41,899 nucleotides of DNA from positions 1 through 41,899 of the forward strand of contig JAOPXC010000454.1 in assembly GCA_025965335.1 (NCBI GenBank), read 5' to 3'. Below the pieces are notes generated by a model that did no database searches, was not told where the DNA came from, and saw only the letters and a list, made by a program, of their open reading frames with translations. The translations under genes and the position numbers were made by a program. This document shows, piece after piece, positions 1 through 8,297 of the stretch (position 1 is the stretch's first letter; each line of letters opens with the position of its first letter). Source of the stretch: Nocardioides sp. (GTDB taxonomy: Bacteria; Actinomycetota; Actinomycetes; Propionibacteriales; Nocardioidaceae).

Positions 1-127
1 CTGCCGCACACCTTCGAGATCGAGGTGTGGAAGCGACCGGCGGATGCGCCGAAGGCGTGGCGGGTGCCGCGGGCGGAGATCCGCGCGAAGGTCGTCGAGA
101 CGTTCGCCTACTACGACGTGGGCCGCA
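1..127. repeat. Terminal direct repeat, copy 1 (identical to 41773-41899)
   Basis: Bases 1-127 match 41773-41899 base for base as read by eye. A 127-base exact overlap is a common k-mer overlap left by de Bruijn assemblers when a circular contig is cut open. It is more likely an assembly mark than a biological terminal repeat, because it lies inside terL. Confidence 0.95.
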
Positions 128-555
128 TGCTGTGTGACCCCGCGAAGTGGCAGACGGAGATCGAGTTCTGGGCCGAGGAGTTCGGCGAAGAGGTCGTGCT
201 GTTCTTCGACACGAACCAGCCGACTCGGATGTGGCGTGCCTGCGACCGGTTCTCCACCGCGGTGGAGCAGCGGGCCTACAGCCACGACGGCTCGTCGACG
301 CTGACCGCGCACGTGCTGGCGATGCACCGGCGCAAGGTGCGGGTGCGCGACGAGGACGACGACGGCCGCACCAAGTACGTCTTCGTCAAGGGCCCCGACC
401 GATCGAAGATCGACGCCGGCGTCGGCGCTGTGCTCGCACTGGAAGCGGCCGAGACGATGCCGATCGCCGAGAAACCGCGGCCGCCGGCGACCGCCCGGGC
501 CGGCAGTGCCCCGAAGACGAGCCTGTTCCGGCCGTCGTCTCGACTGAGCATTTGA
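1..555 (+). CDS. terL: Terminase large subunit, C-terminal part (continues from the 3' end of the window)
   Basis: This is the 3' part of the gene that begins at 40696. The first 127 bases repeat the last 127 bases of the window, and the reading frame carries across the join. The full protein is about 543 residues, a normal TerL length. This part holds the second half of the RNase H-like nuclease domain: DPAKWQTEIEFW and, near the C-terminus, DRSKIDAGVGAVLALEAAE, whose Asp is a likely metal ligand. The ORF track starts it at an internal codon (25) only because the contig is cut here. The next gene starts 10 bases after the stop. Confidence 0.93.
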   Translation: MPHTFEIEVWKRPADAPKAWRVPRAEIRAKVVETFAYYDVGRMLCDPAKWQTEIEFWAEEFGEEVVLFFDTNQPTRMWRACDRFSTAVEQRAYSHDGSSTLTAHVLAMHRRKVRVRDEDDDGRTKYVFVKGPDRSKIDAGVGAVLALEAAETMPIAEKPRPPATARAGSAPKTSLFRPSSRLSI

Positions 556-565
556 GGAGCCACCT

Positions 566-826
566 ATGACCGAGATCCGTATCCCGGTGCCCCGGCTGCC
601 GCGGGGCCTCGGCGCGAACCTGGCCGGCCTGCTCGGCCTCGTCGCGGTCGCGTTGGCCATCGGTGGCCTGACGGGCAACTGGTGGTGGTCGGCGCTGCTG
701 GGTGGTCTGTTCGCCGTCGGACTGTCGTATGTCGCGCAGACGCACGCGGCGGCGGCCGAGGCGGATGTGACCGTGCCGGTCGCCGCGCAGGCACCCCGGC
801 TCGTTTCGGCAGCGAAGTCGGCATGA
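566..826 (+). CDS. Small membrane protein
   Basis: 86 residues. The start ATG follows a GAGGAG site. Residues about 15-60 are hydrophobic and can form two membrane segments (NLAGLLGLVAVALAIGGL and WWWSALLGGLFAVGLSYVA); the tail is Ala/Val rich. It lies between TerL and portal, where actinophages often carry tiny membrane proteins of unknown role. The stop overlaps the next ATG (ATGA). No family is recognised. Confidence 0.75.
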   Translation: MTEIRIPVPRLPRGLGANLAGLLGLVAVALAIGGLTGNWWWSALLGGLFAVGLSYVAQTHAAAAEADVTVPVAAQAPRLVSAAKSA

Positions 827-951
827 GCCGTAGCCGCGAGCCGGGCCGGGACAACCCCTGGGTGCTCGTCGGGCTGGGTGCGCTGGCCGTGGTGGCCGCC
901 GTGTTCGGCCTGTGCGCCTGGATGCAGATCCTGGACGGCGCGGCGCGATGA
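823..951 (+). CDS. Small single-span membrane protein
   Basis: 42 residues, starting MSRSREPGRDNPW with one membrane helix (VLVGLGALAVVAAVFGLCAW). It is joined to the genes on both sides by ATGA overlaps, which supports this start over the longer in-frame ORF from 682. Function unknown. Confidence 0.65.
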   Translation: MSRSREPGRDNPWVLVGLGALAVVAAVFGLCAWMQILDGAAR

Positions 952-3125
952 GGCCCCTGCTGGTGCCTGCCCGCCGCTCGATCCGCCAAACCGAGGCGAT
1001 CGCCGACCAGATCATCGCCACCGGTGGCGCGCTTGGCGCGTACGGCCGCGACCCGGTCGACGGCGACGTCGGCTACAGGCGGCTCGGTGCCGGCAACCGC
1101 GAGGTGCCCTACTGGACGCAGGAGAAGGCGCGCACCTACAGCGTGACCGCGTACCGGTCGAACCCGATGGCGACCGCGATCATCGACACCTACACGGCGT
1201 TCTGCGTCGGCGACTCGGGCGTCAGCTGGCAGGCCACGAACCCTGAGGTCGGGGACGTGGTCCGCGAGTTCTGGGACGACCCGGCGAACCGGCTCGGCTC
1301 CATCCAGGAACTGTCGCTGCGCTCGCAGCTGCTGCTCGGCGAGAAGCTGTACGAGCTGATGGTGGCCCCGTTGAGCCAGGTGGTGCGGTTCGCGCCGATC
1401 GATCCGACGCACATCAAGGGCATCGGCTGCCGGAGCGGCAACCCGCTGTGGCCGGACATGGTGACTCTGCTCGGCACTGACGACACCGGCGACGACCGGA
1501 AGTGGTCGCTGGTGCAGGTCGACGACAGCACGGGCCTGCGTGACGGCCAGGCCATGTTCTGGGCGCCCTGGCGCACCCTGGACACCGACGTGCGGGGCAT
1601 GCCGTTCCTGACGTCGATCCTGGACTGGCTGGACAGCTACGACACGGTCCTGTCGAACCTGATCGACCGCACGGCCCTGGCCCGGTACATGGTGTGGGAC
1701 GTCGAGGTTAAGGGCGGCCAGGGCGAGGTCGACGACTTCGTCGCCGCCCGCGGCGGCCTGCACGTGCCGCCGTCCGGCTCGGTCGAGGTGCACAACGACT
1801 CGGTGACCTGGAAGCCGCAGACGGTCAGCACCGGCGCGATGGAGGACACCGTCGCCAACCGCAGCGTGCTCACGAACATCGCCTCCGGCACCGGCCTCGC
1901 CAAGACGTGGCTCGCCGAACCGGAGGGCGCCAACCGGGCCACTTCGCAGACGATGGCCGAGCCGGTGCGCCGCCGGGTCGGCTCGGTGCAGAAGGTGTGG
2001 CTCGCCCAGCAGACCGAGCTGGTGCGGTTTGTCGTCGACCGGGCGGTGGCCGCGCGCCGGCTCCCGGAGCGGGTCGAGGCTACCGATCCCCGCACCGGCG
2101 CTTCGACGACCATCCCGGCGTCGCAGGCGGTCATCGTGACCGGCCCGGAGATCGCCGCCTCCGACTCGCAGCTGACCGCGCAGGTGCTGCTGAACCTGTC
2201 TACCGGCCTGGAGAAGCTCGTCGCGATCGGCGCGCTGTCCAAGGACGCCGCGGCGACGGCCGCGCGCAAGGCGTGGGAGGACTACGTCGGCGTGCCGTAC
2301 GTGCACGAGCTCGACACCCCCACTGCGAACCCCGACGACCTCGCCACCGCGGTTGCGGAGGCGGCGAGGGTCCGCGAACGCCACCGTGCCGGCGGCGGGA
2401 ACCGCGACTACGTCCGCGACCACGAAGGGAAGTTCTCACAGACCTCGGGCGGCATCGGCCACCCCGGCAGCACCACCGGCGGGGTGGCCGAGAAGACCGA
2501 TCCGCCCAACGTGGATCCGAAGTCCGACCCACTGAAGCTGGCCTCACGAATCCGGCTGGGCCCCGGCGAGACCTTCACGGGCAGCGCTCGCGTGTCCGAC
2601 GGCAACCAGGACCGCGTCATCGTCATGGCCGGGCTGGACACACCGACCGGCGCCCGGCTCAGGCTGGGCTCGGTAGATCCGCAGGACAGCCGGCGCTGGC
2701 GTGCCGAGGACAAGGGGCGCACGGTCGATCTGGATGTCGAAGGCGCCAGACAACTGCGTGACGTGGTCGCCGGCGCCGCCACAGAGGGCAAGAAGAGCGT
2801 CAGTGACTACCGGGCGGCTCTGCGCGCCGCCCACGCTTCCCATCTGCCGCAGAGTGCATGGCCGGACGTCGAGGCAAGCATCTCCTCCGGCACCATCCGT
2901 GGCCGCTTTGGTCAGCTGCATTGGAGCCTGGACCGCCAGGAAGGCGACAACTTCCTGACACTTCCCGGCGGCGAGGAGTGGGTCGGCGGCGAGTGGAGGC
3001 TGAGCATCGATCCGGCCCAGGGCGGCACTCCGGCCGGCCAGAACGACACCTTTGACCTGAAGTCGCCAGCCGGGGCCAAGAACCTGCTGACTGCGCTGGA
3101 CGGTCTCATCGCTGGTGCGGCGTGA
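948..3125 (+). CDS. Portal protein with a long C-terminal extension
   Basis: 725 residues. The ATG at 948 overlaps the upstream stop (ATGA) and is preferred to the longer ORF start at 912. Residues about 50-480 have the features of siphovirus portal proteins: a conserved N-terminal stretch with YRSNPMATAIIDTYTAFCVG, the WAPWRTLDTDVRGMPFL region, and the GTGLAKTWLAEPEGANRATSQTMAEPVRRRV segment typical of the stem/wing. The portal forms the dodecameric DNA channel at the capsid vertex. From about residue 485, after RDHEGKFSQTSGGIG, a further 240 residues follow that are not part of a usual portal. This extension contains a beta-rich SARVSDGNQDRVIVMAGLD segment and is of unknown function. Confidence 0.88.
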   Translation: MRPLLVPARRSIRQTEAIADQIIATGGALGAYGRDPVDGDVGYRRLGAGNREVPYWTQEKARTYSVTAYRSNPMATAIIDTYTAFCVGDSGVSWQATNPEVGDVVREFWDDPANRLGSIQELSLRSQLLLGEKLYELMVAPLSQVVRFAPIDPTHIKGIGCRSGNPLWPDMVTLLGTDDTGDDRKWSLVQVDDSTGLRDGQAMFWAPWRTLDTDVRGMPFLTSILDWLDSYDTVLSNLIDRTALARYMVWDVEVKGGQGEVDDFVAARGGLHVPPSGSVEVHNDSVTWKPQTVSTGAMEDTVANRSVLTNIASGTGLAKTWLAEPEGANRATSQTMAEPVRRRVGSVQKVWLAQQTELVRFVVDRAVAARRLPERVEATDPRTGASTTIPASQAVIVTGPEIAASDSQLTAQVLLNLSTGLEKLVAIGALSKDAAATAARKAWEDYVGVPYVHELDTPTANPDDLATAVAEAARVRERHRAGGGNRDYVRDHEGKFSQTSGGIGHPGSTTGGVAEKTDPPNVDPKSDPLKLASRIRLGPGETFTGSARVSDGNQDRVIVMAGLDTPTGARLRLGSVDPQDSRRWRAEDKGRTVDLDVEGARQLRDVVAGAATEGKKSVSDYRAALRAAHASHLPQSAWPDVEASISSGTIRGRFGQLHWSLDRQEGDNFLTLPGGEEWVGGEWRLSIDPAQGGTPAGQNDTFDLKSPAGAKNLLTALDGLIAGAA

Positions 3126-3502
3126 CCGCGCACGTCCGCTGCGCCCGCGCCTGCCAGTGCCAGGAATGCCAGCTGTTCGAGGTGGGGCCGCCCGGGCCGG
3201 TACCGAGAGAGGTAGTGATGGACGACATCGAACGCTGTGCCCAGCTGCTGGGCATGCGCCGCCGCGAGGTCCTCGAGGTGGTGCCGTCGGCTGACGGCGA
3301 CCTGGTACGCACCCACGACGGGCAGTGGACGCTGATCCGCGACGACGGCGTGCGTGTGGACCGCGTCCCGGCACCGACCACCCTGGTCGACGGCGACGAG
3401 GCAACCAAGGAGATGCTGCGCGGTTTCCACGGCGACGCCGATCCCGAGGATGAGCCGGCCACCAAGCCCGCGCCGAAGCGTCAGAGCCGGGGCCGGGCAT
3501 GA
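3122..3502 (+). CDS. Hypothetical protein between portal and capsid fusion
   Basis: 126 residues from GTG 3122, which overlaps the portal stop (GTGA). An alternative ATG at 3218 (MDDIERCAQLLG) follows a GAGAGGT site and would give a 94-residue protein. The long form has an N-terminal Cys cluster (CARACQCQEC) that could bind metal. The C-terminus is charged (PKRQSRGRA). No family is recognised. The stop overlaps the ATG of the capsid fusion gene. Confidence 0.65.
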   Translation: MTAHVRCARACQCQECQLFEVGPPGPVPREVVMDDIERCAQLLGMRRREVLEVVPSADGDLVRTHDGQWTLIRDDGVRVDRVPAPTTLVDGDEATKEMLRGFHGDADPEDEPATKPAPKRQSRGRA

Positions 3503-6500
3503 GCTGGCGGGAGGTCGCCGACGAGCTGGTCCGCGAGTCCGCGCCCGAGCTCGCCGACGACGCCCTCGCCGCGATCGTCGAGGCACTCGAGGACGTCGAC
3601 GTCGACGCCGAGCGCGTTGACGAGGCGGTCGCCGTCGCCCTCGATCTGTGGCTCGCCGACGACGAGCCCGCGGAGGCGCAGGAGTCGGTGGCGTTCGACG
3701 AGACGTTGCACCCGCGTGCGGCTGCCGGAGCCGCGGGCGGCGGGCAGTTCGCCGCTGGCGGCGCCGCGCCCGCGGGGGCCAAGAAGGCGGCGCCGGCGAA
3801 GAAGGCGGCCGCGGGTGGCAAGAACCCGGCCGGGTCGCTGTCCTTCAACGGCAAGTCAGGCCCGGGCTACGGCAAGCCGGGCGGTGACAAGCGGGTCCAC
3901 TCGCTGCAGCAGGCCCTCAACCGGCTCGGCCTCACCGACGCCGCGGGCAAGAAGCTCGTCGACGACGGCAAGCTCGGCCCGAAGACCACCGCCGCGGTGA
4001 AGAAGGCGCAGCGCGCCCTGGGTATGCCCGCCGACGGGGTGGTGACGCCGAAGCTGCTGGCCAAGCTGGTTGCCGCGAAGTCGCTGGCCAAGCCGGCCGC
4101 GAAGGCGAAGCCCGCGGTGAAGAAGGCGGCCAAGCCCGTCGCGAAGGCGGCGGCTCGCACGGCGGCCAAGCCCCGGCCGATGACCACGACGACACGCGAG
4201 GCTGACGCGAGCACCGAGGCGATCGCCGGGCAGCGCTCGGCGGGCGACACCCGGGCGATCCTGCAGGACGCCGTCGACGAGCTGGCCCGTGAGGAGTCCG
4301 GCAACGCGTGGGCGTACGCGCAGGTCCGCGACTACACCGACGAGCAAGTGGTGTACGAGCTGGGCGGCAAGACGTGGCAGGCGCCCTACACGCTCACCGA
4401 GGCCGGGACGACCGGCGAGGCCGCGCTGGGCGACCCGATCGAGGTCGTTGAGCAGACCTGGTACGTGGCCGCCGCCGCGGAGCCTGCCGGTGAGCCGGCG
4501 GTCGACGAGCCGGCGCAGACCGGGTTCTCGCCCGCCGATGACATGGCGGTGGAGAGCCTGTGCCGCATTGACGGCCGCGTGCTGGAGGGCAAGGGCGTCG
4601 ACGCCGCCGGCGGCCGCATCTTCCGGGTGCGGATCATCTCCGCGGGCGACTCCCGCAACGGCCGCCGCTACCCGGCGGGTGTGCTGCAGGAGGCGACGTC
4701 GCTGTACGAGGGCGCGAAGGCGTACGACCATCACCGGTCCACCGAGGAGCTGCGCTCGTCGACGATCACCGGCCTGGTCGGCTACTACCGCAACGTTGAG
4801 GCCAGCGCCCAGGGCCTGGACGGTGACCTGTGCCTGCTGCCCGGGGCCACCCACACGGCCGAGGCGCTGGACGCGACGATCGCCGCCCAGGACCAGGGCC
4901 TGCCGCCGCTGGTCGGTATCAGCCACGACGCGATGACGTCCCTCAAGCCGATCGTCGTCGCTGGCCGCCGCATGCAGGAGGCCACGGCCATCACCAAAGT
5001 CAACTCCGCCGACGTGGTCGCCGACCCCGCCGCCGGAGGCAAGGCCACCCGCGTTCTCGCGGGCGGTATCGAGACCGACCCGGAGACCGACTCCGGAGAG
5101 AACACAAGGGAGTCAGACGTGGTCACGACCACCGACGTGCTCGCCGCGCTGAAGACCGCCACGCCCGAGGATCTTGCCGCGGTCGGTCTCAGTCGTACGA
5201 GCGAAGCAACCGAGCCCGAGGGCATGGAGAAGGCGTCGTTCCTCGGCGGCCTGCTCATCAAGGAGAAGGTGACCGCGGCCGGCCTGCCCGCTCAGGTCGC
5301 CGAGAGCCTGCGCGAGTCGTTGCCGGACCGGATCACCGAGTCCGACGTGGACGCGCAGATCGCGAGCCTCAAGACGGCGCTGGGCCTGGCCGAGCGTTCC
5401 GGGCTCGCCCCGACCGCCACCGCGGCGGTCACGCAGGAGAGCCTGGAAAAGAAGACGGCCGCGCTGGACGCGTTCTTCGCCGGCGACTTCTCCAAGGGTT
5501 ACCGCAGCTTCCGGTCCGCGTACCTCGACATCACCGGCTACCGGCCGCGCTCGATGGACGAGGACCTCAACCGCCGGGTGATGCGCGAGAGCATCGGCGA
5601 CCTCTACGACTCGGGCGACCGGGCCACGGAGTCGCTGACCTCGAGCTCGTGGAACCTGGTCCTGGGCGACTCGGTGACGCGGCGGCTGGTCGCGGTGTAC
5701 GCGCACCCGTCGCTGCAGACCTGGCGTGAGATCGTCTCGTCGACGATTCCCGTCGCGGACTTCCGCACCCAGCGCATCGACCGGGTGGGCGGCTACGGCG
5801 TGCTCCCGGCGGTCAACCAGGGCGCCCCGTACCAGCCGCTGACCTCGCCGACGAACGAGGAAGTCACGTACGCGCTGACCAAGCGTGGTGGCACCGAGGA
5901 CCTGACGATGGAGATGATCGCCAACGACGACGTCCGGGCGATCTCCAACATCCCCAACCGGCTGGGCCTGGCGGCCGCGCGCACGCTGCACAACTTCGTG
6001 TGGGATTTCCTGCAGACCAACCCGACGGTGTACGACGCGCTGGCGCTGTTCCACGCCACGCACAACAACACCACCGCGGTGGCGCTCAGCCAGTCGAACC
6101 TGAGCGCGATTCGGGCGAAGATGCGCGGCCAGACCGCGTACGGCGACAGCAGCGACATCCTGTCGCTGACGCCGAAGTTCCTGATCGTCCCGAAGGAGCT
6201 CGAGGAGCTGGCGTTCCAGCTGACCACCTCGGCGGTGGCGATCCCGGCCACCCCGGCCGGCCCGTCCAACACCCCCAACCTTCACCAGAACATGGTGCCG
6301 ATCGTCGTCGACTACCTGACCGACACCAACGACTGGTACGTCGCGGCGGACCCGTCGATGTGCCCGACGATCGAGGTCGGCTTCTACCAGGGCCGCCAGG
6401 ACCCGGAGCTGTTCACCCAGTCCGACAGCAACGTCGGATCGATGTTCAACAGCGACACGCTGACCTACAAGATCCGCCACATCTACTCGGGCGCGGTCCT

Positions 6501-6534
6501 CGACTACCGCGGCTTCCAGCGCGGGACCCAGTAG
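3499..6534 (+). CDS. Fused prohead protease, scaffold and major capsid protein, with a PG-binding-like N-terminal domain
   Basis: 1011 residues in one open frame. Residues 1-85 are acidic and end in an FDETLHPRAAAGAAGGGQFA motif seen in phage head proteins. Residues about 130-190 look like a peptidoglycan-binding type 1 repeat (LQQALNRLGL, DGKLGPKTTAAVKKAQRALG). A Lys/Ala-rich linker follows. Residues about 349-525 resemble a HK97/Mu-type prohead serine protease: GDSRNGRRYP, AYDHH (His411/412) and VGISHDA (Ser475) fit the His-Ser pair, with VNSADVVADPAAGG downstream. Residues about 541-640 are helical and scaffold-like. Residues about 640-1011 resemble a Mu gpT-like/HK97-fold capsid protein. 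A GTG at 5119 behind AAGGGAG could start a separate 471-residue scaffold-capsid product. The role is to form and mature the head. Confidence 0.85.
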   Translation: MSWREVADELVRESAPELADDALAAIVEALEDVDVDAERVDEAVAVALDLWLADDEPAEAQESVAFDETLHPRAAAGAAGGGQFAAGGAAPAGAKKAAPAKKAAAGGKNPAGSLSFNGKSGPGYGKPGGDKRVHSLQQALNRLGLTDAAGKKLVDDGKLGPKTTAAVKKAQRALGMPADGVVTPKLLAKLVAAKSLAKPAAKAKPAVKKAAKPVAKAAARTAAKPRPMTTTTREADASTEAIAGQRSAGDTRAILQDAVDELAREESGNAWAYAQVRDYTDEQVVYELGGKTWQAPYTLTEAGTTGEAALGDPIEVVEQTWYVAAAAEPAGEPAVDEPAQTGFSPADDMAVESLCRIDGRVLEGKGVDAAGGRIFRVRIISAGDSRNGRRYPAGVLQEATSLYEGAKAYDHHRSTEELRSSTITGLVGYYRNVEASAQGLDGDLCLLPGATHTAEALDATIAAQDQGLPPLVGISHDAMTSLKPIVVAGRRMQEATAITKVNSADVVADPAAGGKATRVLAGGIETDPETDSGENTRESDVVTTTDVLAALKTATPEDLAAVGLSRTSEATEPEGMEKASFLGGLLIKEKVTAAGLPAQVAESLRESLPDRITESDVDAQIASLKTALGLAERSGLAPTATAAVTQESLEKKTAALDAFFAGDFSKGYRSFRSAYLDITGYRPRSMDEDLNRRVMRESIGDLYDSGDRATESLTSSSWNLVLGDSVTRRLVAVYAHPSLQTWREIVSSTIPVADFRTQRIDRVGGYGVLPAVNQGAPYQPLTSPTNEEVTYALTKRGGTEDLTMEMIANDDVRAISNIPNRLGLAAARTLHNFVWDFLQTNPTVYDALALFHATHNNTTAVALSQSNLSAIRAKMRGQTAYGDSSDILSLTPKFLIVPKELEELAFQLTTSAVAIPATPAGPSNTPNLHQNMVPIVVDYLTDTNDWYVAADPSMCPTIEVGFYQGRQDPELFTQSDSNVGSMFNSDTLTYKIRHIYSGAVLDYRGFQRGTQ
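5108..5121 (+). promoter_or_regulatory. Candidate internal ribosome binding site and GTG start for the capsid protein
   Basis: Inside the capsid fusion gene, AAGGGAG lies 6-7 bases before an in-frame GTG (5119) that opens MVTTTDVLAALK, just after the protease domain ends. Internal starts of this kind are known in lambda-type head genes (C/Nu3). If used, it supplies excess scaffold-capsid protein (471 residues) over the full-length fusion. A second in-frame ATG lies at 5224. Confidence 0.5.
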
Positions 6535-6552
6535 GCCATCGCTTCACTCCTC

Positions 6553-6578
6553 GGACCCCCGGCATCCGTCGGGGGTCC
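6553..6578 (+). terminator. Hairpin after the capsid gene
   Basis: A perfect 9-bp stem, GGACCCCCG / CGGGGGTCC, with an 8-base loop lies 19 bases after the capsid stop. There is no T run, so it may slow or partly stop RNA polymerase, or protect the capsid mRNA end. It is not a strong intrinsic terminator. Confidence 0.55.
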
Positions 6579-6614
6579 CCGTGATCCCTAGATCAGGGAG
6601 AAGGCAGGACAACC

Positions 6615-7022
6615 ATGCTGTTCAAGGAACTGCGCGGAAACTTCCCCGTCGCGATCGCCATGCCGTTCGTGCCGGCTGGTGGCGCCGGCGGTGGCACGTT
6701 CGTCGTGCCGAACAACTTCCTCATCACCGCGGCGTCGCTGGTGTGGGGTGCGGCCGTCACGGGCGCGGCGACGAACTTCTTCACCGCCTCGTTCTTCAAC
6801 CGGGGCCCGGGAGGCGCGGGCACGGTGCAGTTCGGCACGGCGATCGCCTACTCCAACGGGATCAACGCCGCCAAGGCGACCCCGGTGGCGATCACCCTGT
6901 CCAGCACCGCCACGGACCTGCAGGCGGCCGCCGGTGACGTGCTCACGGCCGAGATCACCACCTCCGGCACTGGCCTGATCGCCCCCGGCGGCACGCTGAT
7001 GCTGACGGGCCGGTGGCGGTGA
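6615..7022 (+). CDS. Probable head decoration or accessory protein
   Basis: 135 residues, ATG behind AGGGAGAAGG. The sequence is Gly/Ala/Thr rich, beta-type, without Cys. It follows the capsid gene and the hairpin and has its own strong ribosome site, as expected for a highly made structural protein. No family is recognised; decoration protein is inferred from position and composition only. Confidence 0.7.
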   Translation: MLFKELRGNFPVAIAMPFVPAGGAGGGTFVVPNNFLITAASLVWGAAVTGAATNFFTASFFNRGPGGAGTVQFGTAIAYSNGINAAKATPVAITLSSTATDLQAAAGDVLTAEITTSGTGLIAPGGTLMLTGRWR

Positions 7023-7297
7023 CCGCCCAGGCGGTCGCGGTCAACGTCACGGTTACCGGGCCGGTCCAGGCGTCGCGGTGCACCTTCCGCGGCTTCACGA
7101 TCGGGTCCACGGCCGGGGCGACTGTCGTGCTGTACGACAACGCCTCGGCGGCGTCCGGGACCGTGCTGGCGTCGTTCGTGCTCGCCGCGAACGGAGACAA
7201 GCACATCGACATCGCCGACGGTGTCCGCTGCGAGAACGGCATCTACATCTCGGTGACCGCCACCGGCCCGGTCCAGGGCCACGTCCGGATCGGGTGA
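7019..7297 (+). CDS. Small beta-rich structural protein
   Basis: 92 residues from GTG 7019, which overlaps the previous stop (GTGA); a GTG two codons earlier (7013) is possible. It is beta-rich with no charged linkers (VNVTVTGPVQASRCTFRGFTIGST, ending TATGPVQGHVRIG). The motif TGPVQ occurs near both ends. It probably belongs with the preceding head protein. Not recognised further. Confidence 0.65.
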   Translation: MTAQAVAVNVTVTGPVQASRCTFRGFTIGSTAGATVVLYDNASAASGTVLASFVLAANGDKHIDIADGVRCENGIYISVTATGPVQGHVRIG

Positions 7298-7301
7298 CGC
7301 C

Positions 7302-8297
7302 ATGACCACGCTGACCCGCATCCAGAAGAACACCGCGGGGACGCTGCGTCACACCTTCCTGCTCGACGAGACGCCGACCGACTCGTCCACGACGGTCACC
7401 TACACCGTCGTGGACGCGGTCGGCGCCGCCGTCACCAACGGCAACGCCACCCTGGTCAGCGCGGGGACGGGGACCTACACGTTCACGCTGGCCGCCCAGG
7501 CGGCACTCAAGGCGTGCACGGTCACCTGGACGGGCACGATCTCCGGGGCGACGACGACACAGACGACCTACGCGGAGATCGTCGGCGGGTTCTTGTTCTC
7601 GCTCGCCGAGGGCCGCGGCTCGGATGCGACCCTGGCCGACACCAGCAAGTACCCGGCTGCCGACCTGGTCGCCGCTCGCCTCGAGGTCGAGGCGGAGTGC
7701 GAGACCATCTGCGACCGGGCGTTCGTGCCCCGCTACGAGCGGGTGGTGCTGGACGGCACCGGCACCGACGAGATCCTGCTCCGCCACTCGGATCCGACCC
7801 GCAGCGTGGCCGAGGTCCGCACCGTGCGGTCGGTGAAGATGGCCGCCCGCGCGGACGGCACCTTCGTCTCCTTCACGGCCGCCGAACTGGCCGCGCTCAT
7901 CGTCACCGGCGACGGGACGCTGGTCCGCACCAGCGGTGACCGGTTCCTGGAGAACCGCGCCAACATCATCGTCGAGTACGAGTACGGGCTGGACCGGCCG
8001 CAGCCCGACCTGGTCCGTGCCGCGCTGACCCGGTTCCGGACGCAGCTCAACGTCAACAAGTCCGGCGTGCCCGACCGGGCCAGCTCGTTCACGGCGGCCG
8101 ACGGGGGCACGTTCCGGCTCGACATGCCGGGCCCGTTCAAGACCGGCGTGCCGACCGTGGACGCCGCCTACGGCCGGTACTCGCGCCGCTCCACCGGCAC
8201 CGGTGCTACCGGGCGGGCCGTGCCGGCGTCGCGGACGCTGACCTACAGCCCGCAGATCACCTCGATGTTCCACCGCGGCCGGGGCAGGAGCTGGTGA
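7302..8297 (+). CDS. Head-tail adaptor with an N-terminal Ig-like domain
   Basis: 331 residues. Residues 1-100 form a beta-sandwich-like segment (TYTVVDAVGAAVTNGNATLVSAGTGTYTFTLAAQ), as seen in surface or BppU-like phage modules. Residues about 115-260 match the helical head-tail connector type: DTSKYPAADLVAARLEVEAECETICDRAFVPRYE and YGLDRPQPDLVRAALTRFRTQLN. The adaptor binds the portal and starts the neck. The fusion of an Ig-like domain to a connector is slightly unusual. The stop overlaps the next GTG. Confidence 0.75.
   Translation: MTTLTRIQKNTAGTLRHTFLLDETPTDSSTTVTYTVVDAVGAAVTNGNATLVSAGTGTYTFTLAAQAALKACTVTWTGTISGATTTQTTYAEIVGGFLFSLAEGRGSDATLADTSKYPAADLVAARLEVEAECETICDRAFVPRYERVVLDGTGTDEILLRHSDPTRSVAEVRTVRSVKMAARADGTFVSFTAAELAALIVTGDGTLVRTSGDRFLENRANIIVEYEYGLDRPQPDLVRAALTRFRTQLNVNKSGVPDRASSFTAADGGTFRLDMPGPFKTGVPTVDAAYGRYSRRSTGTGATGRAVPASRTLTYSPQITSMFHRGRGRSW

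Noticed and set aside
1-127. True phage terminal repeat
   Set aside because: It lies inside terL and its 127-base length matches a usual assembler k-mer overlap.
564-2423. Long minus-strand ORF of 619 residues over the portal gene
   Set aside because: It is a GC-rich shadow of the portal frame, with Arg/Pro/His-rich composition and no domain.
5113-6480. Minus-strand ORF of 455 residues over the capsid domain
   Set aside because: Val/Arg/Leu-rich shadow with no motif; the plus frame encodes the capsid protein.
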